NCBI RefSeq assembly: GCF_001039355.2
Contig: NW_019775538.1
Coordinates: 1 to 64,000 of the forward strand
Length of the DNA stretch: 64,000 nucleotides
From: Lingula anatina
Lineage: Eukaryota > Brachiopoda > Lingulata > Lingulida > Lingulidae
Direction of reading: 5' to 3'
Part shown: in pieces, positions 46,301 through 60,500 of the stretch
Layout: the number at the start of each line of letters is the position of its first letter
How positions within the stretch are numbered: the first letter of the stretch is position 1
Notes under the pieces: model-generated
Told to the model about the DNA's origin: nothing
Seen by the model: the letters and a program-made list of their open reading frames with translations, nothing else
Database searches by the model: none
Made by a program: the position numbers and the translations under genes

Positions 46301-49300
46301 AAGTTCTTTCAAGAGCCCGATACACGAGAATACGATGAAATCCTTGGGTTTAATATTTGATATCCACTGTTTACTTGAAAAATGCAAATACAAAGCAGAC
46401 ATCTCATATTATTATTGACATAGGCTAGAAGGCTGGACTAAAGTAAAACACAAGAAAGGAAGGCAGGGGGATGACATGAACCAGTATGACGATTAGATGA
46501 TTATGATAACCTACATGTACGTCATAAATGCAAATAATAAAAACGGCAACGCAGACTAGGGTCATAATGACTAACGGAAAAAAATGCAATGATGTGTCAC
46601 TGGTTGTGTGTCAGACACGTTCTTATATATAGGAGTGATAAGAATTATAGTAGGTCATAGTCTTAACAAGAAGACAGAATACGCTTCACATTGCCAGGTT
46701 CATAAATAAGGTATTCACTAAAGTGAAGCAAAATTTCAGACATATCTTCTTAATGTCAATGAAACTTGACGAGGGGCAGTGGGATAGTCCAGATTCTACA
46801 AACATTCTACAAAATATCTTTTCAAATTCCTCTCATATTCATGTTTCCTTGCCATTTGCCTTGAATGCGCTTTTCACACGCAGTATTCATAGTTTCTCTG
46901 AACCCCTTAGAACCAGCTTGTTTTGTTTACCATATTTCGACACCTGACGATTAATTCAGTAAATAAAGCAGTTTGCTGTGACTGGAAGACACATCGATAT
47001 AACAGGTGAAACAAAACCAAGAAAAAAAATTTTTCAATGATAAACGGAACCATTTGCAATTCGACTGGTTGACTTAAGCGCCATACCATGCAGTTAGTAA
47101 ACAGCTTTTGAAAAGTACAACCGTAGAGTCAATATGCCGACCGTTTAGATAAAGATTTTCTGATTATTGCTTTTTTAATTGACGAAATGGCAATCAAATT
47201 AACAAATAGGCCCCAAACTAAACGCATCATTGCCGACCATTCTGTTACCTGTCTGACTGCCATATACTGCCATATACTGGGATGGAAAGTTTTTTGTTAA
47301 AACTCAATTCAGTAGATTTTGGAGATGGATGGTAATTTAGACCCCATTCCCATAGATTTTAGATCGATCTATCCCTGTGGGGAGTCTCATTAGATTACTG
47401 TCAGCTTAGCCGACTTAAGCGTCTGTCCCGCCTACTAAAAGCTGTAGGGGGTAATTAACTATGGTGCGCGCTCGGCTGACTGCAATTTAGCGTGAACCCC
47501 CAGGGAGTTAGGTCGATCTAAATCTAAATCTCTGTATCGATCTAAATCTCTTGGAATGCACCCTTGAAGCACGCATAACGATGCTGACTTCAGGACAATA
47601 AGGTTACCTTTTGTCCTGCCGCCTCTTATGCCGTATGATAAACCAGAAAAGACAACAATTGCTTTTGATGGATTGCAGAGAGTGACAGAGATTTCTGCTA
47701 TAATGTTATAACATTCACGTTATCAGATGTTAGCAATATAATATCTCCACCGACGACTTTATAAACGTTTAAAAAGATTTGAGTATGACTGTAATATCAA
47801 TACATTCCTGATAATGAGCAAAAGATGAAAAAAATTGATTTCATAACTGTGAAGATATTCCAGGGATGAGGTAATGCGACTGTGATAAATTGTGTATTAT
47901 ATTCATTGTTAAAGACAAAGTGCACACGGTGACGGTTCCTAAATGGTTTTATCCAGTTGACTGCATAAAAAAAGGTATTTTTGTCGGTTAAACATGGTAC
48001 GCACAATTTACATCTGCTATGTCACTTTAAACAGCTGTTTTACCCAGTCAGCCTGAACGCTTAATCGAGGAGCAAACAGGAATCATCCAACGACATTAAT
48101 ATCTTATGGTGCCAATGGTTGTTAAATCTGTTACCAAAAAACCAAAGCTTTAAGGCTATGAAAACTCTGAACGCCACATTCACATAATATACCGTATCAA
48201 TCTCCACATTTTTAAAACTTTCTAGTAAGGGCTATATAAATAACACTCCACCCATGGTGTTACGGTGAAAATATTACATCAGAGAAACAGGTTGGTAGTA
48301 ATCAATTGGTACCATTACGTCAAAGTGGCGAGTCATTAAGATAGATCATCCCAAACCCCGGATAAAAGCTCCTCACTTTAGGAAAGTGGATGGGGCAATT
48401 TGTACATCACTGAGGTATTTACGGCAATGGTTTCTGTTACTGCGTTTCTAACTTAAAAAGACGAATCAGTTACATTTTTATGCACGCTTCAAGAGCTCTA
48501 AACCAGATGATGGGTAGACCAGGATCCCCACACAACATGAGGTGTTTGACTTTTCTAAGTGGTGGAATTTACATTCCACAAACACATGGATAAATCTTAG
48601 AACACACTTAGTGGGGGCCTCTTTGCAACCCCACAAATGAAATTTGTGCAAAATTGTTGGTAAATAATAACTTTTGCTGACTCGTCGCATCATAATTTTT
48701 AGGATGATGAGTCTTATTGAATATTTGATATATAATATTTATCCCTAAGGCCATAACATTTTATACAGGCAACAATTTGCTACGTTGTTATTATTGTTAA
48801 AACGATCAGGATAGAGGGGTTATATAATAAAAGCGTCCTTGTTTGGCCAAATCACGAACAATCAATACTCCTTGTTGCCTTCTTTCTTGCTATGAATGAG
48901 ACCATAAAAGTTTGTGGTACACTGAGATGGAAGAGACATAAATATATATACCTAATGTTACAATTAACGGCGCAATTTGACTTTTAGGACGCTTCGTTTG
49001 TTTCTTTCAACTCAATTATTTTTGCTTCTGGTTTTGCTTAGACCTAATTCCTCTCCGCCTTATCTGATCTATCAAAAACTGTTTTTGCTGGACTGAAGTC
49101 TAAATGTCTCTTTATTACGACTTAGTTATCTCTCCTCACAAGTGAATCTGGTGCCTGTCTGTGCATCGTGTGTGATCTGGACCAGGTTTTTTTGAAAAGG
49201 TCGTACTATTTTAGGTCTTCGATTAAGATGCTTGCATTGGATAACGGAATATAAAAAGTCGTCTTTTATTGGTCTGATTCCGAAAAAAAAAAAAAAAACG

Positions 49301-51532
49301 ATTACTGAACATAAGAACCTGAACACATAGAGCTGACTAATGTTAACCGGCAATTGCCACCAATGAGATACATAGTATTTGTCATGAAGACCCTGTTTTT
49401 TCTCCGGTCATAGTGAAACGATCGAAAAGGGGGCTAGCGGTGTTAAAGATATTTTATGAAATATTAGTCGGCTTCAATTCTCAAAAACCCTTGGCTATAG
49501 ACCAATTTTCTGTTTTTGCCGTTTTGTGAATTAAGTCCAGCAAACACAGAACTTTATTTAAGCGTTACCTGAACGTTATGGTAACGTTATAATCACGGTA
49601 TATAGGTTATAACACTGATGCATCTATGAAGATCTACTATAAAGATGTAATCCAAGCTTTCGGCCCCTGTGGGAGGAAGGCCTTGGGACCAAAAGCTTGG
49701 ATTACATCTTTATAGTAGATATTCATAGATGCATCAGTATAATACCTTATTTATTTCTTAAAATCTATACGGTGGTTTGATATGAATCTTCAAAATAACG
49801 GTTTAATAACGTTCTATCTTTGCTGAGGAAAAATAAAAGAAATGCTTTACTTTCTCTGAATGCGTATCCACATATACAGGGGACTTTTAAAATACATTGC
49901 ACCGTATCAAATTGTTGTAAAGTAGCGTTTAATAAAGATATATATTGGTTTTATCTATAATTAAGATCAGGCAATGGCGCTCCTTTTGATCTTACTGTTC
50001 AAAGCAAAAGGGAAAATTGATAAAGAACATAATGTTAGTCCAAGTACATGTACTTTAAAGGTAATGGCGAACTGTACAAGTCAACAGAGTTTTTTCAGCG
50101 CTTTTTGATTTATGTTTTTCCCTCTGTTTTTTTCCTGCCAAAGTATACGGCGCAGATCTATTTTGGGTATTAAAACTCCTACAAAAACTCGAGCGATTCA
50201 CAGAACAAAAACAGTGCGACAGCATGTAAACTTTCCATGTATCTCCATGCTACATTGTCTAATATTGTAGACAATCACCTAAGGTCGAGTTATTTTTTAA
50301 TGTGACGCATCTTTAAACGAAAAGTATCGAACTAAACATGCCGTAAATCTAGTCATACGTTTGCCTAAGGTTACCGACAATATGCAAGGGAAGAAAAACA
50401 TATAATCAGTCCGGGACACATCTTATTTCGATCCTAAACAATATCATTAGAGTTTTTATCGGTTTTTACTCAAACCCCTGCAGATTTACATGCTCCAAAT
50501 GTAATGAGCTATCGGACATTGGGTGGCAACTTGCACCACGTTGACTGGCAGCCCAAAGCCGCTTTGAGTTCTGGAATGGTATTTTGCATTAAGGTTTCTT
50601 CAGCTCCTGTCAGGAGTGGTTAGATAACGAGGAAGTCTGCTATGAGCGATGTCTCTGGAGCATGGATCAGATGATATCAGTGACAAGATATTGAGAGTTC
50701 TTCACTAACTCTGTACGATTTGGTTAATGTTCTGAATGAGAGTTTATTCGAGGGAACGTTGACTTAGAGAATATGCGTGATGTGAGAGACGCATGACACA
50801 AACATAATAATTAATTAATTAATTAACATATTGTTCTTGTTGTTCAGACAATTCTAGTTAAAGCAACACTCTAATCCATGTAACGTGACTCCTCATTAAT
50901 CTGTGCAATTTTATCAGAGGGAGAACACCCGATATATGAATAATGATCCGTGGATTTACCAAGGGGGTGTGGTTAATATTCGTCTATGTCAACAGAACTT
51001 TCACAGAATTGATCTCATACTTTGTGTTTTTCAGTATTACGTGTTTTGGTATCTTAAAATCGAAAATTCATTTTGAATAGTTCTCGTCTTTTATTCCAGG
51101 ATAAATGAATATTGTGACGTATATCGAGTCTCTGACAAATAAAAGACAATCGTGTTCTTATGCAGAAGTCTCTTGGGGTTTCTTGTCCAATATTTTTTCA
51201 ACGAATCATTCGCACTTTATGCTTTAAGGGAAATCAGGGCTTTTGTAAATTATGTTTCTTTTTGAGTGAGTTTGTATTTTATCTTGTTTTATTGTGAAAT
51301 ATTTGTTTATTTTCACTATTTTATTATTTGTATTTTTTTTAATAACTACTGTTGTTCTTCTAGACGCAGAATGTACTCGTACATATACCAAATAACGGGA
51401 ACATTGATAGGCGTGTGCCTTATGAATATAGTTATATGTTTGTGTATAAACCCTGACGTCCTCGGGGTTTGGCATCTATTTGATGTGTGCAGGTTGTTGT
51501 TTATATTTTCTGATTTGTTCTTAGTCATTGGT

Positions 51533-51564
<32 letters not shown>

Positions 51565-54500
51565 TTTGTTTGTTTGTTTACTGTTTAATATGGTATTTAT
51601 TTAATTTTGCTACGGTATAAACAGTTTTCTAAATGGGTGGTTTCTTTGGAGCCGTTATAATCCTATATAATCATATATTTGTTGCACTCATCTTATTGCT
51701 ATCAAGTTCAGTCTCTAGTTGACAGGGGCAACCCAAATCAAGACAGAGACACAGTCCAAGATCTAAAGTTATTTGAGCGGTGAAGTGAAAGCATAAATTG
51801 CTATCCAATTTTGAAACGGCAGACGACGAATTGTTCCATCAGCAATATATAACCCTACACGGGGGATCTCATTTTGAAAAAGTCAAACAAGGCACAGTTA
51901 ATCATAATTACAATTCAGAACGGAATATTGGTTCTAACCACAGATCCCTATTTGAAAGTACCCAAGACTTAAGATATGTTCTGAGCGCAGAAACCGTTCA
52001 ATGACCACACTAGAAAACTTATACATTTATACGTGTTAGCCTTTATGACAAATTGTGTTGGACAGAAATCTAATACGTGACCATCCTCAATTTCCCATGG
52101 GGCATTCTCCCCAATACATCACAGAGCCCATTCATCACCAACGAGAGCAAGATACATTGGCAAAGCATACGGAAAGACCGCGTGAGAACTTCTTCCCTTT
52201 CCACAATCAACAGGATATTTGATACACAGGACTCTGCGCTTTAAGATTAATGCATGTACGATGATTTGATAAGAAAAAACAAACGCTTGTCGTAGACAGG
52301 TATATATCAACGCCGCAGAACCAATAATAAGCATCGTTTAAAAGGCATCCATTGGTGACCAGGTCGAAAGCCGGTTGTCCGCCACTTTGCGCAATAACAT
52401 ATGCGAACGTGACCTGGACAAAGTCACGGGGAACATTTTGGCACATTGAAGGCCAAAATGAATTGACAGGGTCATATGAGCAAGATCGTGTTCCGCTCAT
52501 TATCGACAGATGTTATTGTCTGTTTCCTCTCCCCTTTCACTCCGAATGCATGCTTAAGATATTGTACAACGTCTCTGGTATGACCTTGTGGTAGAAAGGG
52601 TTCATTTACTTTAACCCCTTTTAACACTAGTTTTGAAACCGCAATTTAAACTGAGGACACAGTAAGGCAAGGGTCAGGGGTGGAACTGACTGCCAAGTCT
52701 TTACCATGAATATCTTCAGGATTGGAATTTGTGTCGACTTTTCTATCCTTTATTTTCGATAAGGTTTAATATCGAGCAACTATGAAATGCGCATGGTCTA
52801 ATTTGTAACGCGGATGAATGCAGTTTACATAACGATGTGCAAATTGAAGTCATAGGCATACTCCGGTGCATAACATCCAGTGTGCGTTGCTGGTGTTATT
52901 TGGCTTATTGTGTTCCATTTACGTCATTTCGTCTATGGGATTGGATTAAGATAAATTCGTTGACAAAATGTCAAAGAAATTAACGTATGGTAAAAATTAA
53001 AAGTATAATCTTATTTTGGCTTTGTTGAGACCTCTATAAGAACCAGAGGCCAAATTTTTGACCCGATGACAAAATAATTCTGAAATGTTATTTTTCCTCG
53101 TGCTAACAACTAGTAATTATATATACCGTTACATCATCCATAAATGTGATTAGGGCGACATTTTCAACATTTTCGAAGCAGCTGATTCATGGAATCTCCA
53201 ATGACATAATGTCTAGAACTGATTTACATATCACGGCCCCTGTTGTCATCTGGAGATTAAGATGTTAACCTAAATACACACGCACACACACTGATAACAT
53301 GTAAAAGCAGGCTTGGTGAAATGTTTAACATTTAACAATAATAATTTAAACTGCGCCTGCGTATGTATGCTACTGACAAAAAAGTAACAAAAAAAATTCA
53401 GTTCGAATCAACGAATCAACTAGTTCACATCTTTTAGCAAATACATATTTAGATTGTTTCACAATCAGATGTTTTATGGTTATTTGGTTGATAAAACAGT
53501 GGATGATGCGTTTCTGAAATTTAGTATATCAGCGTTCTTGTTGCAAAAAAATAAACATTTAGGTGATTTAATTGTCCCTCCAATGCACATAATGTGTTAA
53601 TGTAGTTTTCCTCGCCGTGATACAAAATGTCGAATAAAATTAAACAAAATACATTGATTGTAGAACATTGTGAAGGAAACTGCAGTAGCAGACCGGCCCC
53701 TGAACCCTACATACCGCGGTGCAATGAAAAGTAAACGTGGTATGTTTAAAGCGTTACTGGCCCGCCCCATGGCTAGGTATACTTTAAGGGATAATTGACT
53801 CAAAAACAACACACAAATTGCCTACAAAAACAGGAGGCGGACAGGAGAGCCGTGTAGCGGCCACTGGGCAATAGAATTCCTGCTAGGTCTGTGTAGATAT
53901 CGGCGGTTCCTCACAGGCAAAGGAATGGTGTCTTGTAAACTTGGGCGTTATTGAAAGACTGTGTTTTTACGACATAACGGTGTAACTGCATGTTTATTCT
54001 ACGTTTGTTTTAAGGTTATGAAAGTTAGCCAATTCCAAACAGACAAGAAAACTAAAAGTTCAACTTAATTACAAAGGAAGAAGCTGCGTAGTATACAATT
54101 AACTATTACATGTATCTGTAGAAGCGTGTTCTTCAGTGTGCATGGCACGAGGTGCTGTCTCCTCCCCATCAAGCATACCGCTTTTTGTTATTAATCATTC
54201 GACAACTTATATTGAAATCTCGCCCTTAAATATTGAATATAAATGCGTAGACGCCCAAGTTACAATGAGTGGTCCCTAAAAATACATGTGATTGGTTCTT
54301 ACAGAGAGAAGGCGGTCTGTCTGTATGAAAGCGAAGCGTTTGATACCCCACAACTCAAAAGTCGAGTTTTACAGAGAGCTTAAAATGCCAAGAAAGACAA
54401 AATTAAGCATTTTATTCGTTCTGATAAAACTCGTTTGAATACCAAACGTTTAATTCCTTTTATAAATATACCTTTATCCAAAAGGAAATATAAAGTTGTC

Positions 54501-57500
54501 AAGGCCACCAATATATATTTATCAAATATCCGATTAAATTTTGCCTCATGGAATATCACGATCCAATAACTCGCCGTCTTTATCTTCAAGGTAACTGTCA
54601 GGTCGAGTGTATTAAAACGTTCTCTATCCGTAATTAGATCATCCACAGTATCAGATCATTCCACGGGCGGTGGAGTTAATTTCATTGCCGTAAGGATTGA
54701 GCATGTATGCGGGGAGCATTATCTCATGAAATGATTACTACTTCTAGTTGAATTAAATCCACGCTTCGGGTATAGTTCAGGGGATGAACTTCAAATAACT
54801 TTGCGTCTCAATCCACAATTACAGCAACACGTTTAAAAGCACGCATATTGCCAGCGTTCAAAGAACACAGAGAACCCCTAAGGTATACGAGTCCCCGTGC
54901 GAACAATAATAATTACATTAATCCTTTCGCTGGTCTTTGATTTCCTAAGAAAACTTTACGTCAGAATCAGCGTCTGGGTAAAGGTGATTCACTTACAGTG
55001 GTCCATACTTAATCATAACGATCTGACAGGGTTACAGACCAGGGGCACCGCCGAGTATACTTACGTGTGATCTTTTGATTCAGGTAAAAAGTTAGATTGG
55101 ATTCATAAACTGTAATGCTTACGCCATCTATTTTTTCTAAACCTTGAAATCACCTACTTTTCCATGTTTTTCCCCTAATGAATAAAATAGGAATAAGATC
55201 AGAGTCGTTTCAATCACTGTGTCATCTATCATTCGTGGTTGTCAACTCTGTGCATTAACTCGCCTTTCGCGCAATTTTGTTGCCGATTTTCCCTTTTGTC
55301 GGGATTTCTTCTTTTGTCAATGTCTCCATAACCATTCAGTTATGCATTTTGGATATTATGCCATTTCTATGCGTTGTCAAACTATTGCTAATGCGCAGTC
55401 CGTTGTAGATGATGGCCGTTGACGTGCCACCTGTTCTGTGTGATGTGGAAATATGTGGAAGGCACTCATAATTAAGTCTCATTTTTTCAGTACCTTTGTG
55501 ATATGATGTAAAAACACTCACAGGTCAATAGTTTGATGATTATTCATCTTAAGTTCGGGATTGCCTAATTGCATATCTAATAATTGTTATCATTTTTACA
55601 AAACCGAACCTTACCCCATTTACCTGGTCATCTCATCGAACTAATCGTGCCTTTAGTTTCCTTCGCAACAGATAAAGGTCTAAATATTGCAGCAATTAAC
55701 AAGCACGTTCGTTTTATAAAGCGTCTTGTTTGCCAATTTTCTCACACCTATTTGATGGGAGTCGACATGTGGTCAAAATAAGGACCACGGGCCCCACTGC
55801 TGCGTTTATATAACTTAATAATAACAATAAAAGGTAAGGATAGCAAGGTAAAAAACACACGTGCCCCTCTATCTGTTTACTCCGTAAGTAAGGTGTTATA
55901 GATTGTCGGTAAATTAGAAATCCTGTGCCTGCACGTTTGAGATACTCTTAGAATCACAGTACACTCCCGCGGGGTAAAATCAAAGAAACTAAAATTAGAT
56001 TTTAATGGACATTTACCGATCGCAATCAACCCGATGGGGTCTGCGATGAATACCATCACTGCGAGCATTCACCGAGGTACCGGGGCATATTTCTACCGCG
56101 TGTTCTTAATTCTGTCGTCTTTACTTGTACTTTATAAGATTGCAAAGTAAAACGATAACATGTGCCACAGGCAAATGCTATCATTCGGTCTCAATCAAAA
56201 ACGAAGATGAAAAGGTCGGATGGGGTCTCCTCAATGCCTGGAAGAACTTCTGGCGTATGATTCCTTGTCTGGATTTGGCAGTTGGTAGATGTTTTTTGGT
56301 GATTCAAATCCACCTTCGAGGTACCAAACCCGACTTATTTGAAGTTCATTCGTGATTTAGTTCTTGTGAAGCGTTTGTCTTTTGAATGCCAAATCATCAA
56401 AGGAAAGGTTTACGTAGAATCTTGTCAAAAGGTTAGGATTGTGCTAATTGTGGATGGTGAAGAAAATGATGCAATATGTGTCGATTGTTTAACTAGTTTG
56501 TGAAGGTATGCAGATTGCGTGGAAACTTTCTCAAAATTGATAGTGAATCTGATTACCATGCCAACCGTGTTCTCAGGGAATTGTTCAGAAATTGAAAATG
56601 AAGCAAGACACACACAAAAAACGCCACAAACCCGTTTGGTCCTTTACGAGCAAAAACGCAATTTTCCAAATAAAGAAGGTAACAATAGCAGTAATAGGGG
56701 TGAACAAGAAAAAATTCAATACCTATTCGCCCTTTGCATGCCAAAATGGCATTTTCACAGAAATAATTGAAACTGAAAGAAACGGGAGTGAACGAGATTA
56801 CCGTTACAATAATGCTAGACCTTCAGCCTATTTACTGATATGAATGACACAAACTACGTGAATGTCATCCAAAGTTAAGTGTCAATCCGATATTTCGTAA
56901 TCAATTTTCCAACCGGGAAAATAAATCAACTCATTTGCCAAACGCTTCTTATCGTTAATGTATTTCTTATCCCTCATGTATGTAGTCTGCAATTTCACGT
57001 GTTTCCACAGACTAAATTAACGAAGCGCGCCCGTTGTGCATCGTTTAAGAATTTTGGCAAGGAGGGTAATAAGCTTAGTAATCTTGGAATACATTTCTAA
57101 AGAACACACCGAAAACTCTTCTATTTGTTTCCCAGCCAACAGTTTCTTGGAAAGAAAATGAAAATCGACCATTTGGTGTCATATGGTGAACAGTCCTGCC
57201 GATAGACGAGTGTGGGTTTTATCATAAGCACATGCAACGTAGACTATTCCAGATGTAATATTATATAAATTTTATTGATGTGTTATCTGCCTTCTTTCTG
57301 ACCTAGATGCCCTGTCGAGTACATTTGCTATCAATTGTTTTGATAGAAGGAGAATGTAGAAATGCTGCATTTAACAAGACGGTGAAACTCTCCGCGGACA
57401 TTGCGCAATGTGTTTTCAACGCTATGTAATTTATGTTGAAGGCTTGTACTAATCTATGACAGTTGTTGTCTAATCAGTTCTTTATTCCCGGCGCACTTCA

Positions 57501-60500
57501 TGACCTTCATATGTAAAACATAAAAAGGAAACATCTTTTTGAAGGTACTTAAAATATGATGAAAGAAACTGAGAGAAATGTTGGATTTTGCACGTTTCAA
57601 AGAAATGCAAACTTCCACCTTGTGGTGATAACCACTTGATTCTAAAATAAGGATTGGAGATTCAGAACAAAGTGAAGCAATATGTAAACAGATACCAAAC
57701 ATTTTACTTTTCTGGAACACAAACAATTATGCAGGAACGCAACACCTCCATTTGTCCAACGATGGAAAATCGCGAGTGACGATTTCCGTAGGTTGTTCAA
57801 TAGTGAATACCGGAAGTGGAATTTATGATGACACTGGACAACTTCCGGAAAACTGCGAGACCCGAGTACTCTGTGAGAAAATTGGATAAGATTTCAGCGT
57901 CACAAAGATGGCGCCTCGGTTGCATGTTACTGCTTTCCTGTATGGTGAATTTTATCCAAATTTCCCTCAGGTGAACGATTAGTAGAAAAACTTGCATCAG
58001 AAGTCTATGAGTACATGCGCGTACGCGTGCACGCACACATTCACGCACCGGCAAACACACACGCACTTTGCTTTTTATATCAAATCTGGCGAGAGGTGTA
58101 GATCAGCACCCAAGTTTTAAGTAAAAGATCAAGCAATCAGTGCAGTACTGTCTTAGTTAATACACATCGATTGTAATTATAGGCACCGTTTGGATTCTGT
58201 AATGACCATTGATTCTTATGTAATTACATATGCTTCAGCAATGGACTTGTCTGTTAGTAACGGGCTTCTGAACTACATATAATATGTATGGTGCAGAAAT
58301 AGCCGCTGAAACTTATTTAATTGAGCAACCAGGTTAATTTAATAACCGATTTTCAACCAGGTTAATTTAATAACCGATTTTCAATCACATAGTAGTTATC
58401 ATATATTATTTTTTCTTAACCCTTACAGTCACCAGTTTAAGAAAGAAAAGAAAACATAATACGAGGAAAGCGTCATTGGATTGACGAGACTATTTACATG
58501 TAGATGAACATATATTTAAGAAATGCATGGAAAAATTTAAAACGTTCGAGTTCTCAAGTATACAGATAATAGTTTTGCAGAAATGCATCGATCTGTGGAA
58601 ATCACAGCAAACGCCAACGCAACACACGCTTCGTTAATCCTAATCACGGGATGTGTTCTTCTTTCATCTGATTCTCAGGAGGACTTAACATGTGCAGCTT
58701 ATGTTGTTAATGTAATAGAACGTGACGCATCCTTAAGACGCCGCTGATGTCTTTCTTCTGTGACACCAGGATCAATGGCACTTACATGTTCTTCAGCAGG
58801 GCTTTCTAAACTACTTGTAGAACAATATATTGTGAGACTTTGGTAATTTAAGGATAAGGTACAACAATGTACTTATCAAAACAAATATGGGGGATACCAC
58901 TGATCCAGTACTTGTATACCAACTGTGATTCTTAGCCAGGTCGTACATTACTGTGATTGTCAGCCTTAGTGAATCATAGAATGAGTAGGTTTTAGAGGAA
59001 GAAATTGGTGTTAGTGTCTTATATAGTTTCAATTTTGATTTCTGAAGAGCACGTTGTCATTGCCCGAGGTGTAACAGCTCGTTCTCTCTCTCTCTCTCTC
59101 TCTCTCATCTGCCACATATATATATACGAGTTACGAGTTACGATGATTAACAATAAATAATCATCGAATGTTAAAATGTTTAATGTACTAAATTATTTTA
59201 TTCTGGTGGTAATGCAGTAACGTGTACAATATATAGCACAAAAGCAAAGCGAAATAGATTCGACACATGTAAGAATTATAGTTTGTTTATTTGAGGTAAG
59301 TTGTTCCTTTTTATATACTTCTGCCGTGACTTTGTATAACTAACAAAAACAAACCAATTAATTTCCAACACAAACGCACTGCTTATCTAAACAAACGTGC
59401 TGCCTGGCTGTTTGTAACAGGGCTTTAACAGAAATTTTCTTTGATAAAAAAAGAACCCATTCTATCAGAACTTTTGCATTAAAAGAAATAGTGATAGAAA
59501 TACTCAAGAAGTACTGTAATAAAGTGGTGATTTGCGTCAGTAAAATTATACTCTGAATTAATTCATATTGTCCTGCGGTCATCTTTTGAAGCACAGGCGG
59601 GTTTTGAACAAGACTGCCTATATCCAAATGTCCACAGTCTGGTTTAGTTCAGATAACCCACAAGTTACGTCAATTACACTCCGAGTTCACTTCTGACGCT
59701 GCCTCTTCGGACTAACTGTACTAACAACAACCACTCTGTGGACATATACCTCACATTATTTACACATATGTACAAGCTTTCATTGAAATCAATCCCAATG
59801 ATGTATGAGGTTTGAACGTAACATTACAACAACCGTTATCCTGAATGACCGCGCACGTCCTCACATGCACCGTGCACGCTCTCACCACTCCCAACATCAG
59901 GCATACATGTGTATGTACCGGTCATCTTTCCAGACGCCACGCAAGAAAACCCTCTTTTAATGTTAACAACAATGGGATTGTACGCAAAGTCGTGTAAAAC
60001 TTCTGCACTTGCTCGTACATGCTCAAATAACATACAACATATATACACACAGACACAGACACACACACACACATACACACACACACACACACAGGCAGAT
60101 GCTCCTCTTCAGCACATCGCCCTTGACTACTTCCTTCAGGAAAACACAAATAAAAAGGGGGAAATCCACAATCAACACCTTATGAGTTTTCCATGCGTCA
60201 AGCCAACTCCACAAACGACACGTATCCGTCAATTACTGAAAGGCGGTGGGATGCATGAGACGAACTCTGGGGACGTTTCTCTCGAAAAAACGTTTTTAAT
60301 ATTTTCCGATATTAGCTCAATGGATTGATCAGTAAGTGGATGCCGGATATTGAAATTACTTAATTTTTTTATAGCACTCTTCCATCGGTTGATAAATGGA
60401 TACGTTTGAATTACTGAGAGGTCGGGTCTCGATCAGGACAAGACCCTCCATTACAGCGCTGTAGAAAAGTCGCGTGTTTTACGATTAAATGCGATACAAG

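Noticed and set aside
52119-52594. Overlapping frames on both strands in a less AT-rich patch
   Set aside because: No family recognised, frames on opposite strands conflict, and no acceptor/donor pair gives a receptor exon.
56190-56280. Possible receptor exon near an EDEK-like peptide after a CACAG acceptor at about 56170
   Set aside because: The following residues do not fit the nicotinic pattern (no TTNxWL motif) and no donor lies at the expected distance.
59836-60328. Overlapping frames of up to 139 codons on both strands
   Set aside because: They cross a CA microsatellite and have no recognisable domain outside it.
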